Assembly (NCBI GenBank): GCA_910588365.1
Contig: CAJUQS010000144.1
Coordinates: forward strand, 1-17,793
Reading direction: 5' to 3'
Length of the DNA stretch: 17,793 nt
DNA from: an uncultured Oscillospiraceae bacterium
GTDB lineage: Bacteria; Bacillota; Clostridia; Oscillospirales; Oscillospiraceae
Shown: positions 11,887-17,793 of the stretch, one piece after another
How positions within the stretch are numbered: the stretch's first letter is position 1
Layout of the letters: each line of letters opens with the position of its first letter
The notes under the pieces: generated by a model
What the model was told of the DNA's origin: nothing
Seen by the model: only the letters and a program-made list of their open reading frames with translations
Databases searched by the model: none
Made by a program: the position numbers and the translations under genes

Positions 11887-14031
11887 GTGAAAACATTATT
11901 TGAACGCGTTTTCTCCGGCAACGACGAGATGTATGCCCAGGCGGTCAAGGCTGTAGACGAGGCCATGGCCAAGCTCGGCCCCAGCGCCCCCGCCACCTTC
12001 GGCGACACCGCCTACTCCCTGCCCTGCCTCTACGCCATGACCGGCCGGAAGGTCGCCACCGTGGGCGAGGCCAAGGAGGCCCTGGAGAACGAAATCAAGG
12101 GCTTTATGACCCGTAACAACCGCACCAAGGACATCTTCACCTCCGGCGTGGCTACCGCCCTCTCCGCCGAGATGATCGAGCTGATGAAGTACGCCATGGC
12201 CGGCGGCACCCCCTATGAGGAGCCCGTCCAGGGCCATTTCACCGACGCCCAGGTCCGTGAGCTGGGCGTCCCCCTGGTCACCCGGGACATCCCCGGCGTC
12301 GCTGTTATCATCGGCGCGGCCCCCACCGCCGAGGAGGGCGTGGAGCTGGTCAAGGAGTACCAGTCCCAGGGTATTTTTGTCACCCTGGTGGGCGGCATCA
12401 TTGACCAGTGCATTGAGAAGGGCGTGAAGCTGGGCTTCAATGTCCGCAACGTGGCGCTGGGCCGCGACCTCTCCAGTGTGGCCCACGTGGTCAGCGTGGC
12501 ACTGCGCGCGGCGTTCATCTTCGGCAGCGTTCAGGCCGGAGACTATGAGGCCATGTGGCGCTACACCATGGACCGCGTGTTTGCCTTTGTCAACGCCTAC
12601 GCCCCTGTGGACGACATGACCGTGGCCTGCGGCGCCGGCGCCATCCAGCTGGGCTTCCCCGTTGTCACCAACGACACCGAGGAGAACAACATGTTCCGGG
12701 TGCCCAAGAGCCTGATCATCCAGCCGGACATCAGCAAGTTCAACGCCACCTCCCTGGAGGCCCGGGACATCAAGATCAAGATTACCAAGATCGACATCCC
12801 CGTGGCGTTCTCCTCCGCCTTCGAGGGCGAGATCGTCCGCCGCGGCGACATGCAGCTGGAGTTCGACGGCTCCCGCAAGACCGGCCTGGAGCTGGTGCGT
12901 AGCAAGGAGCTCAGCGAGGTGGAGGATCACCGCTTCACCCTCATCGGGCCCGACTTTGACCAGTTCGAGGTGGGCAGCAAGGTGGACTTCTGCATGGTGG
13001 CCGACGTGGCCGGCAAGAACATGACCAGCGATTTCGAGTCTGTCTTTGAGCGGAAGTTCCACGCCTACATCAACTGCATGGAGGGTGTCATGCACACCGG
13101 CCAGCGCGATGTCATCCGTGTCCGCATCAGCAAGGCCGCCTTTGAGGCCGGCGTACGTGCCAAGGATTTCGCCGAGGTGCTGTATGCCAAGCTCAAGAGC
13201 GACTATGACGCCGTCATCGACAAGTGCGAGGTCACCATCATCACCGATCCCGCCGAGTGCGAGAAGTTCCGCCATGAGGTGGCCATCCCCGCCTACGAGA
13301 AGCGCGACGAGCGTCTGGGCAGCCTGACGGACGAGAACGTGGACCAGTTCTACACCTGCATCATGTGCCAGTCCTTCTCCCCCAGCCACGTGTGCATCGT
13401 CACCCCCGAGCGTCTGGGCCTGTGCGGCGCGGTGAGCTGGCTGGACGCCAAGGCCACCAACGAGCTGGATCCCTCCGGCCCCTGCCAGATCGTCCCCAAG
13501 GAGCACATCATTGACGAGAATATCGGCCGCTGGGAAGAGGTCAACGACGCGGTGAAGAAGTACAGCCAGGGCGCCCTGGAGTCCGTCACCCTGTACTCCA
13601 TTATGGAGGACCCCATGACCTCCTGCGGCTGCTTCGAGTGCATCTGCGGCATCGAGCCCTTCTCCAACGGCGTGGTCATTGTCAACCGTGAGCACGCGGG
13701 CATGACCCCCTTGGGCATGACCTTCTCCGAGATGGCCTCCATGACCGGCGGCGGCGTACAGACTCCGGGCTTCATGGGCCACGGCAAGCACTTCATCGCC
13801 TCCAAGAAGTTCATGAAGGCCGAGGGCGGCCTGAGCCGCATCGTCTGGATGCCCAAGGCCCTGAAGGACCAGGTTGCCGAGAAGGTCAACCAGTCCGCCA
13901 AGGACCTCTACGGTATTGACAATTTCTGCGACATGATCGGCGATGAGACCATTGCCGAGGATCCCGAGACCTTGATGACCTACCTCTCCGAGAAAGGCCA
14001 TCCGGCTCTGAGCATGGATCCCCTGATGTAA
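11887..14031 (+). CDS. acsB: Acetyl-CoA synthase subunit (CODH/ACS complex beta subunit)
   Basis: The 714-residue protein condenses CO, a methyl group from the corrinoid protein and CoA to acetyl-CoA. The A-cluster ligands are all present: C491, C494, C503 and C513 (TCIMCQSF, HVC, GLCG) for the 4Fe-4S cubane, and C580-G581-C582 for the distal nickel. Each is exactly 15 positions lower than in the 729-residue Moorella enzyme, so the protein is full length but for a short N-terminal difference. The start is GTG 11887; GAGGAG at 11869-11874 is 12 bases away, a little long. Substrate methyl donors (acsC, acsD, acsE) are not nearby; the gene is followed at once by a strong terminator and convergent serine dehydratase genes. 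Confidence 0.95.
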   Translation: MKTLFERVFSGNDEMYAQAVKAVDEAMAKLGPSAPATFGDTAYSLPCLYAMTGRKVATVGEAKEALENEIKGFMTRNNRTKDIFTSGVATALSAEMIELMKYAMAGGTPYEEPVQGHFTDAQVRELGVPLVTRDIPGVAVIIGAAPTAEEGVELVKEYQSQGIFVTLVGGIIDQCIEKGVKLGFNVRNVALGRDLSSVAHVVSVALRAAFIFGSVQAGDYEAMWRYTMDRVFAFVNAYAPVDDMTVACGAGAIQLGFPVVTNDTEENNMFRVPKSLIIQPDISKFNATSLEARDIKIKITKIDIPVAFSSAFEGEIVRRGDMQLEFDGSRKTGLELVRSKELSEVEDHRFTLIGPDFDQFEVGSKVDFCMVADVAGKNMTSDFESVFERKFHAYINCMEGVMHTGQRDVIRVRISKAAFEAGVRAKDFAEVLYAKLKSDYDAVIDKCEVTIITDPAECEKFRHEVAIPAYEKRDERLGSLTDENVDQFYTCIMCQSFSPSHVCIVTPERLGLCGAVSWLDAKATNELDPSGPCQIVPKEHIIDENIGRWEEVNDAVKKYSQGALESVTLYSIMEDPMTSCGCFECICGIEPFSNGVVIVNREHAGMTPLGMTFSEMASMTGGGVQTPGFMGHGKHFIASKKFMKAEGGLSRIVWMPKALKDQVAEKVNQSAKDLYGIDNFCDMIGDETIAEDPETLMTYLSEKGHPALSMDPLM

Positions 14032-14040
14032 GAGTACCAG

Positions 14041-14080
14041 ATAAAAGGACGCCGTCCCTGCGGGGACGGCGTCCTTTTAT
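14041..14080. terminator. Strong bidirectional terminator between acsB and sdaAA
   Basis: A perfect 18-bp stem (14041-14058 with 14063-14080) closes a TGCG loop. The arms begin ATAAAAGG and end CCTTTTAT, so both strands have a T-run in the descending arm. It lies 9 bases after acsB and 15 bases past the sdaAA stop, serving both convergent genes. Confidence 0.9.
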
Positions 14081-14095
14081 CGAGATAATGTACGC

Positions 14096-15025
14096 TTAGC
14101 TCTCTTTTTCCAGCTTCCAGCGGGCGTCCTTGATGGTGAGGGTACGCTGCTTCTTCTTGCTGCTGGACATGCCGGCCTTGACGGCGCGGCCCGTGGGCGT
14201 AGCCGCCAGACCGCCCAGGGCGGTCTCCCGCAGCTCCACCGGCAGACGGCGGCCCACCTCGCCCATGGCGTCGATGACCTCGTCCACGGGGATGCGGCTC
14301 TCAATGCCCGCCAACGCCATGTCCGCCGCGGCAATGGCGTTCACCGCGCCGATGACGTTGCGCTTGATGCAGGGAACCTCCACCAGGCCCGCCACCGGAT
14401 CGCAGACCAGACCCATCAGGTTCTTCAGCGCCATCGCCACCGCGTGGCAGAGCTGCTCCTCCGTGCCGCCCCGCAGGTAGACCAGCGCGCCCGCCGCCAT
14501 GGCGGAGGCACTGCCGATCTCCGCCTGACAGCCGCCGGCGGCGCCGGAGATGCAGGCACGGTAGGCGATCACCGCGCCGATGCCGCTGGCGGTGAACATA
14601 GCCTCCAGCATCTTCTCCTCCGGGATGTTCTCCCGCCAGTAGAGGGGGATCAGCACCGCGGGCATGACGCCGCAGGCCCCCGCCGTCGGCGCCGCCACCA
14701 CCCGGCGCATACAGGCGTTGCTCTCGCCCATGGACAGCGCCTCCGCGATGACCTGTGCCATGAACTCCCCGCCGATGGGTGTGGTGGAGGCGTAATCGTG
14801 CATCTGCTTGCCCTGGCCGCCCGCCAGACCGCTGAGGCTGCGCCGTTCGCCGGTGTAGACCTGAGAGGCCTCCCGCATGACGTGCCACGCCTGGGCCATC
14901 TTATCCAGGGAGTTTCCCCGGGAAACGCCGCGGTTTTTCATATCTGTCTCCAGGATGATCTCCCAGAAGGGCTTGCCCTCCCGCTTCGCGGCGGCGACAA
15001 TCTCCTGCATAGAATCCAGATTCAT
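14096..15025 (-). CDS. sdaAA: L-serine dehydratase, iron-sulfur-dependent, alpha subunit
   Basis: The 309-residue subunit holds the catalytic site that deaminates L-serine to pyruvate and ammonia with a 4Fe-4S cluster. Recognised family motifs are MHDYASTTPIGGEFMAQ, AAPTAGACGVMPAVL, ISGAAGGCQAEIGSASAMAAGA and GLVCDPVAGLVEVPC. C166, C208 and C219 are the likely cluster cysteines. The start is the ATG at 15025-15023, preceded on the minus strand by GGAGGGAG. The longer frame reaching 15079 lies in the upstream gene. It is separated from sdaAB by one base, so both form one operon. The lysine-rich tail (SSSKKKQR) is normal for this family in Clostridia. Confidence 0.95.
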   Translation of the reverse strand: MNLDSMQEIVAAAKREGKPFWEIILETDMKNRGVSRGNSLDKMAQAWHVMREASQVYTGERRSLSGLAGGQGKQMHDYASTTPIGGEFMAQVIAEALSMGESNACMRRVVAAPTAGACGVMPAVLIPLYWRENIPEEKMLEAMFTASGIGAVIAYRACISGAAGGCQAEIGSASAMAAGALVYLRGGTEEQLCHAVAMALKNLMGLVCDPVAGLVEVPCIKRNVIGAVNAIAAADMALAGIESRIPVDEVIDAMGEVGRRLPVELRETALGGLAATPTGRAVKAGMSSSKKKQRTLTIKDARWKLEKES

Positions 15026-15026
15026 G

Positions 15027-15692
15027 TCAACTCTCCCTCCTATAGTGGATGACCTGCAAAATGCCGGGCTGCTTCTCAATCAGCTCTACGATGTAGCCGG
15101 GTATCGGGTCGTCCGTCTCAATAATCATCATCACGTTCCCGCCCTTGGTGCTCCGGTGCAGGCTCATGTTGGCCACGTTCACCTGCGCCAGCGCAAGGGC
15201 CGTGGCCACATCGGACAGACTGCCCTGGCCGTCCATATTCTGGACAATCAGCGTGTGGTAGTCGCCGGAAAAGCTGACCCGCGTTCCGTCCAGCTTATCC
15301 ACCATGATGCGGCCGCCGCCGGTGGAGCTGGCCTGCATCTTCAGCCGCCGGCCGGAGACGCCCTCCACCTCCATTTTCACGCTGTTGGGGTGGGCGTCCC
15401 GCAGGTCGATCTCGTCAAAGGTGAACTTCAGCCCCTGCTCCTCCGCAATGGTAAAGCTGTTGGGAATCTCCATATCATCGGTAGCCAGACCCAGCAGGCC
15501 CGCCACCAGCGCCTTGTCGGTGCCGTGGCCCACGCCGGTTTCGGCAAAGGAGCCGTGGAGGTACAGCGCTGCCTTTACCGGCTGCTCCCCCAGAAGGGTG
15601 CGGGCCATGCGCCCAATGCGCACGGCGCCGGCGGTATGTGAGCTGGACGGTCCCACCATGATGGGGCCCATAATGTCAAATACGTCTATCAT
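15027..15692 (-). CDS. sdaAB: L-serine dehydratase, iron-sulfur-dependent, beta subunit
   Basis: The 221-residue partner of SdaAA starts MIDVFDIMGPIMVGPSSSHT, with the serine/histidine loop at residues 16-20 that contacts the active site, and later GHGTDKALVAGLLG. The C-terminal part, about 146-221 (HTLIVQNMDGQGSLSDVATA and following), is an ACT domain that can bind L-serine as an effector. I start at ATG 15692-15690; a GTG three codons upstream is possible but is too close to the AGGAGAGG binding site. It is the first gene of the sdaAB-sdaAA operon, with its own promoter about 35 bases upstream. Confidence 0.95.
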   Translation of the reverse strand: MIDVFDIMGPIMVGPSSSHTAGAVRIGRMARTLLGEQPVKAALYLHGSFAETGVGHGTDKALVAGLLGLATDDMEIPNSFTIAEEQGLKFTFDEIDLRDAHPNSVKMEVEGVSGRRLKMQASSTGGGRIMVDKLDGTRVSFSGDYHTLIVQNMDGQGSLSDVATALALAQVNVANMSLHRSTKGGNVMMIIETDDPIPGYIVELIEKQPGILQVIHYRRES

Positions 15693-15725
15693 GCTCGGCA
15701 CTTCCTCTCCTGCGAAATTAAGAAT

Positions 15726-15753
15726 ATCATACCATATCTGCCCGATTAGTCAA
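15726..15753 (-). promoter_or_regulatory. Promoter of the sdaAB-sdaAA operon
   Basis: Minus-strand TTGACT (15753-15748) and TATGAT (15731-15726) are 16 bases apart and lie 33 bases before the sdaAB ATG. Between here and the hairpin at 15852 I see only a small dyad (15811-15816 with 15822-15827). Confidence 0.65.
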
Positions 15754-15851
15754 CAACTCCTGGAAGATTTAAGTTGCATTTTTCCGAACAGGCCCTTATA
15801 CTCAGGAAAGAGGCCGCCTGCCGGCCTGTGAAAGGCAGCGTTCCCGCAGCG

Positions 15852-15893
15852 CGAAACCGCCGCCGGGATTATTCGGCCCCGGCGGCGGTTTCG
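15852..15893. terminator. GC-rich terminator-like hairpin, probably for the TIM-barrel gene
   Basis: CGAAACCGCCGCCGGG (15852-15867) pairs perfectly with 15878-15893 around a 10-base loop. There is no long T-run on either strand. If the 161-bp repeat at 15899-16059 and one target copy are removed, this stem sits directly behind the stop codon of the minus-strand gene at 16060, which suggests it is that gene's original terminator. Confidence 0.6.
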
Positions 15894-15898
15894 ATTTA

Positions 15899-16059
15899 GA
15901 ACCTGTATTCACAACCGTTGAACGCTGTCTGGCCAGTCTTTTTCCCGCCATACTGCGTCACTTTCCCTTGCAATCCGTCAGGATTGCTGCGGAAAATCTC
16001 CTTGTCTGACGAGAAAAATCCTCGTCCATCCAGCATCCCCTGGTTATGAATACAGGTTC
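15899..16059. mobile_element. MITE-like element, 161 bp, with TTA target duplication
   Basis: The terminal inverted repeats are AGAACCTGTATTCACAACC (15898-15916) and its complement at 16042-16060, matching at 18 of 19 positions. The element proper, GAACC to GGTTC, is flanked by TTA on both sides (15896-15898 and 16060-16062). It has no coding capacity. Inside are two hairpins: GCAATCC/GGATTGC (15970-15987) and GACGAG/CTCGTC (16008-16026). It must have been moved by a transposase encoded elsewhere. The right TTA is the stop codon of the neighbouring minus-strand gene. Confidence 0.75.
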
Positions 16060-16746
16060 TTACTTCGTTTCCTCCTCCTCCGCATAGGTGGAGCGGTAGC
16101 GGCGCATACTCGCCGCAAAGAGCTCGCCGTTGGTAGGAGGCGTGTATGTAATGGCATTGGCGCCCGCCTGGATCGTCTCCAGGATGGTTGCATCTGAGGG
16201 ACCGCCGGTGGCGATGATGGGGATATCCGGGAACTTCTCCCGGATTTGCCGGACAATGGCCGGCGTCTCCGCCGCGCCGGATACGTTCAGGATGTCCGCG
16301 CCGCAGGCGATGCGTTTGGCCACGTCCATCCTGGCCGAGACGATGGTGGCAATCACCGGGATATCCACGACCGCCTTGATCTGAAAGATGGTCTGGTCGG
16401 TGATGGGGGCGTTAACCACCACGCCGAAGGCGCCCTGGTGCTCGGCATAGGCCGCCAGGCGTACAGAGCGGGGACCGTTGGTCATCCCCCCGCCCACGCC
16501 CACCAGCACCGGCACATCGGAGACATTGATGATGGCCTGGGCAATACTGGGCTGAGGTGTAAAGGGGTAGACGGCAATGATGGCGTCGGCGTTGACGTTT
16601 TTGATGATGGCCACATCCGTGGAAAAGACCAGGGATTTGATCCTTCGGCCAAAGATACGGATTCCGCTGCACTCGGCGATGCAGTCAGGAACCTCCAGTG
16701 AGTGGCTCCGCAGGGTCCCGCTGTAGGTTGGTACGACTTTTTGCAT
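16060..16746 (-). CDS. TIM-barrel protein of unknown function (often annotated hydrolase)
   Basis: The 228-residue protein shows alternating strand and helix motifs of a beta/alpha barrel: SLVFSTDVAIIKN, DAIIAVYPF, VPVLVGVGGGMTNG, GAFGVVVNAPI, IPVIATIV, ADILNVSG, and PIIATGGPSDATILETIQAG near the C-terminus. The last is a typical phosphate-binding loop of barrels such as IMP dehydrogenase or NanE. A Clostridia family with this pattern is often labelled hydrolase without proof. The start is the ATG at 16746-16744 with AAAGGAG upstream on the minus strand. The frame extends further back without support. It has its own promoter. Its TAA stop is formed by the TTA target site of the MITE-like element, and translation ends in EEEETK just before it. 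Confidence 0.7.
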   Translation of the reverse strand: MQKVVPTYSGTLRSHSLEVPDCIAECSGIRIFGRRIKSLVFSTDVAIIKNVNADAIIAVYPFTPQPSIAQAIINVSDVPVLVGVGGGMTNGPRSVRLAAYAEHQGAFGVVVNAPITDQTIFQIKAVVDIPVIATIVSARMDVAKRIACGADILNVSGAAETPAIVRQIREKFPDIPIIATGGPSDATILETIQAGANAITYTPPTNGELFAASMRRYRSTYAEEEETK

Positions 16747-16826
16747 GGCAGGCTCCTTTCCCGTCCCGATATGTGGCGTCTGCCGGCGGCGGGATGCCCG
16801 GGCAGACTTCGCGTCTCTATGTCTAT

Positions 16827-16855
16827 AGTATATCAAATTTTTGTCTCATCCTCAA
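16827..16855 (-). promoter_or_regulatory. Promoter of the TIM-barrel gene
   Basis: On the minus strand, TTGAGG (16855-16850) and TATACT (16832-16827) are 17 bases apart, with about 80 bases to the ATG. It points away from the gene at 16919, so the two genes are divergent. Confidence 0.6.
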
Positions 16856-16918
16856 GGGACAAACCTGTCCAGACTGTAAACAAGCTGTGAATCAACTGTA
16901 AAGAAAGGGAGACATCTT

Positions 16919-17263
16919 ATGACTGAGAAAGTAACACTGGTTCGCCGGGACAACCTGCCCATGCCCCTGATCCTCCTGGTCTCTCCGGAGGATTTGGCGG
17001 ACTGGTACGCCCAGCAGCTTCTGGGTACTCTGGAGCGGGGGGAGCGTGTATTGTCCATTTCCTGCTTCGACACCGCCAAAACCATGGGGGTTGATATGGG
17101 CCGTGCGGCCCGGGCTGTTTTGAAGGCGGTGACAGATGTACTCTACGACCATCCCGAGGCGGAGAGCCTGACGATTTTCTGCGGCGATGATGCCAGCTAC
17201 CGCGCATATTCCTTTTACTGGAATATGCTGTATGCGGAATCCAAGCCCAACCATGGAGATTAG
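16919..17263 (+). CDS. Small protein resembling the C-terminal half of a macrodomain
   Basis: The 114-residue protein begins MTEKVTLVRRDNLPMP. Its middle (DWYAQQLLGTLERGERVLSI, then SCFDTAKTMGVDMGRAARA) and its end (ESLTIFCGDDASYRAY) follow the order of the second half of ADP-ribose-binding macrodomains: a helix, a strand, a loop that would be STG-Y/F-G, a helix, and a final strand. The glycine-rich first half of a macrodomain is missing, and the loop residues are changed, so ADP-ribose hydrolysis is not expected. The resemblance is my pattern judgement and is weak. ATG 16919 has GGGAG at 16907-16911. It is transcribed divergently from the TIM-barrel gene and ends at its own terminator. Confidence 0.55.
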   Translation: MTEKVTLVRRDNLPMPLILLVSPEDLADWYAQQLLGTLERGERVLSISCFDTAKTMGVDMGRAARAVLKAVTDVLYDHPEAESLTIFCGDDASYRAYSFYWNMLYAESKPNHGD

Positions 17264-17316
17264 ACGGCAGCTGCTTATACTCGTTATGTAAAGTCCTTTT
17301 TGAATCAGCTGTCTAT

Positions 17317-17361
17317 CAGAGGAAATCGTCTGAATTATCGGATGATTTCCTCTGATTTTTT
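17317..17361 (+). terminator. Intrinsic terminator of the small macrodomain-like gene
   Basis: CAGAGGAAATC (17317-17327) pairs with GATTTCCTCTG (17344-17354), an 11-bp perfect stem followed by A and six T residues (17356-17361). Confidence 0.85.
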
Positions 17362-17664
17362 GCCTTTTTGGGGCGGAAAGTCAGGGCGCTGCCACCACCA
17401 CTACCACCGCGCTACCACCACCATATCCCCTGCAGCCCCTGCAATTCCAGCACTCATAACGACACCGGTTGACATAAATTGTCCACCTGCTACCAGTTTC
17501 CAAAAACACGCTACCAGTCCATTCCTCCGGTGCCCCTCAACCCCTTGCGCCGCAGGGCTTCCGCCTCCCGCCCTCCCCGGGTAAGTGCTTTGGTACAAGC
17601 CGTTTTCAGCTGTTTTTCGCAACTTTTCCGGCATGTTTCCGCTCCCGGCTTTCCCGGCAATTTT
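17362..17664. other. Gene-free stretch with simple repeats
   Basis: I see no credible gene here. A CCA/CTA-rich run lies at 17391-17423, and CTACCAGT occurs twice (17490-17497 and 17511-17518), 21 bases apart, which is two helical turns. TTGACA at 17469-17474 has no matching -10 box. Together with the promoter and leader that must drive the exported protein gene, these may be regulatory sequences. Confidence 0.35.
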
Positions 17665-17682
17665 AAAGGAGGAAACACCCAC

Positions 17683-17793
17683 ATGAGAAATCTCAAGAAG
17701 ATTCTCGCACTGGTGCTGGCACTCGTCATGAGCCTTTCCCTCATGGCTGTCGCCAGCGCCGACGATGAGCTCAACCTGGGCGACGTCAGCGAA
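17683..17793 (+). CDS. Exported protein, N-terminal signal peptide only (partial)
   Basis: The first 37 codons are present and the frame runs off the right edge. MRNLKKILALVLALVMSLSL is a classic Sec signal peptide: basic start, long leucine-rich core, then MAVASA with likely cleavage after ASA and before DDELNLGDVSE. Starts of this kind are frequent on S-layer-homology or large cell-surface proteins of gut Oscillospiraceae, but the mature part is not visible and cannot be assigned. AAAGGAGG at 17665-17672 lies 10 bases before the ATG. Confidence 0.8.
   Translation, partial: MRNLKKILALVLALVMSLSLMAVASADDELNLGDVSE

Noticed and set aside
11896..14001. A 701-codon open frame antisense to acsB
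   Set aside because: It mirrors the GC-rich third positions of acsB. The translation is dominated by Gly, Ala, Val, Leu, His and Asp, shows no family motif, and lacks a ribosome binding site.
14301..14888. Open frames overlapping sdaAA in other frames on both strands
   Set aside because: They are shadows of a gene with complete L-serine dehydratase motifs; no independent start signals are present.
17469..17496. TTGACA as a promoter -35 box
   Set aside because: At 16-18 bases downstream there is only TACCAG or similar, which is not a -10 box.
17391..17520. CRISPR array
   Set aside because: The CCA-rich units are a few bases long with no regular spacers, and no cas gene is present.

Overview
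The window joins two kinds of DNA. Positions 1 to about 8390 are the right-hand end of an integrative (probably mobilizable or conjugative) element. The rest is chromosome of a high-GC anaerobic Firmicute, most likely a Clostridia of the Oscillospiraceae type. That assignment is an inference from three things: the bacterial carbon monoxide dehydrogenase/acetyl-CoA synthase genes, the two-subunit iron-sulfur L-serine dehydratase, and strong AAGGAGG ribosome binding sites. Codon use changes at the junction: chromosomal genes such as cooS and acsB use almost only C or G at third positions, while the element genes are mixed.

Element (1-8390). All genes point rightward, mostly with overlapping stops and starts. 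In order they are: the end of an MT-A70 methyltransferase; a 65-residue two-helix membrane protein; a VirD4/TraG-like coupling ATPase with no membrane anchor of its own; a replication-relaxation family protein; and a small unknown protein. After a gap with a long hairpin comes a tight four-gene cassette: amidoligase, gamma-glutamylcyclotransferase-like protein, DUF5049 protein, and a protein of the family often labelled virulence-related. The amidoligase and the last protein end in the same 32-residue module. A terminator-like hairpin and a good promoter then lead into a large serine recombinase gene that runs into the 3' end of a tRNA-Leu(UAG) gene on the opposite strand. That tRNA 3' end is the likely attachment site. 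The left end of the element lies outside the window.

Chromosome, 8463-14080. After the tRNA promoter and three hairpins comes a promoter with a dyad operator, then cooS, cooC and acsB. These encode the nickel CODH, its nickel-insertion ATPase, and the acetyl-CoA synthase subunit: CO2 is reduced to CO, and CO is condensed with a methyl group and CoA. cooC is flanked on both sides by copies of a structured AT-rich intergenic repeat. The corrinoid protein and methyltransferase genes of the pathway are not in the window. An 18-bp perfect hairpin ends the operon.

Chromosome, 14096-17793. sdaAB and sdaAA (L-serine to pyruvate and ammonia) are on the minus strand with their own promoter. A 161-bp MITE-like element with 19-bp terminal inverted repeats sits exactly against the stop codon of a minus-strand TIM-barrel protein gene and separates that gene from its hairpin. 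A divergent 114-residue protein resembles half a macrodomain. A 400-base gene-free stretch follows, and the window ends in the signal peptide of an exported protein.

No CRISPR array, complete insertion sequence or rRNA was seen.
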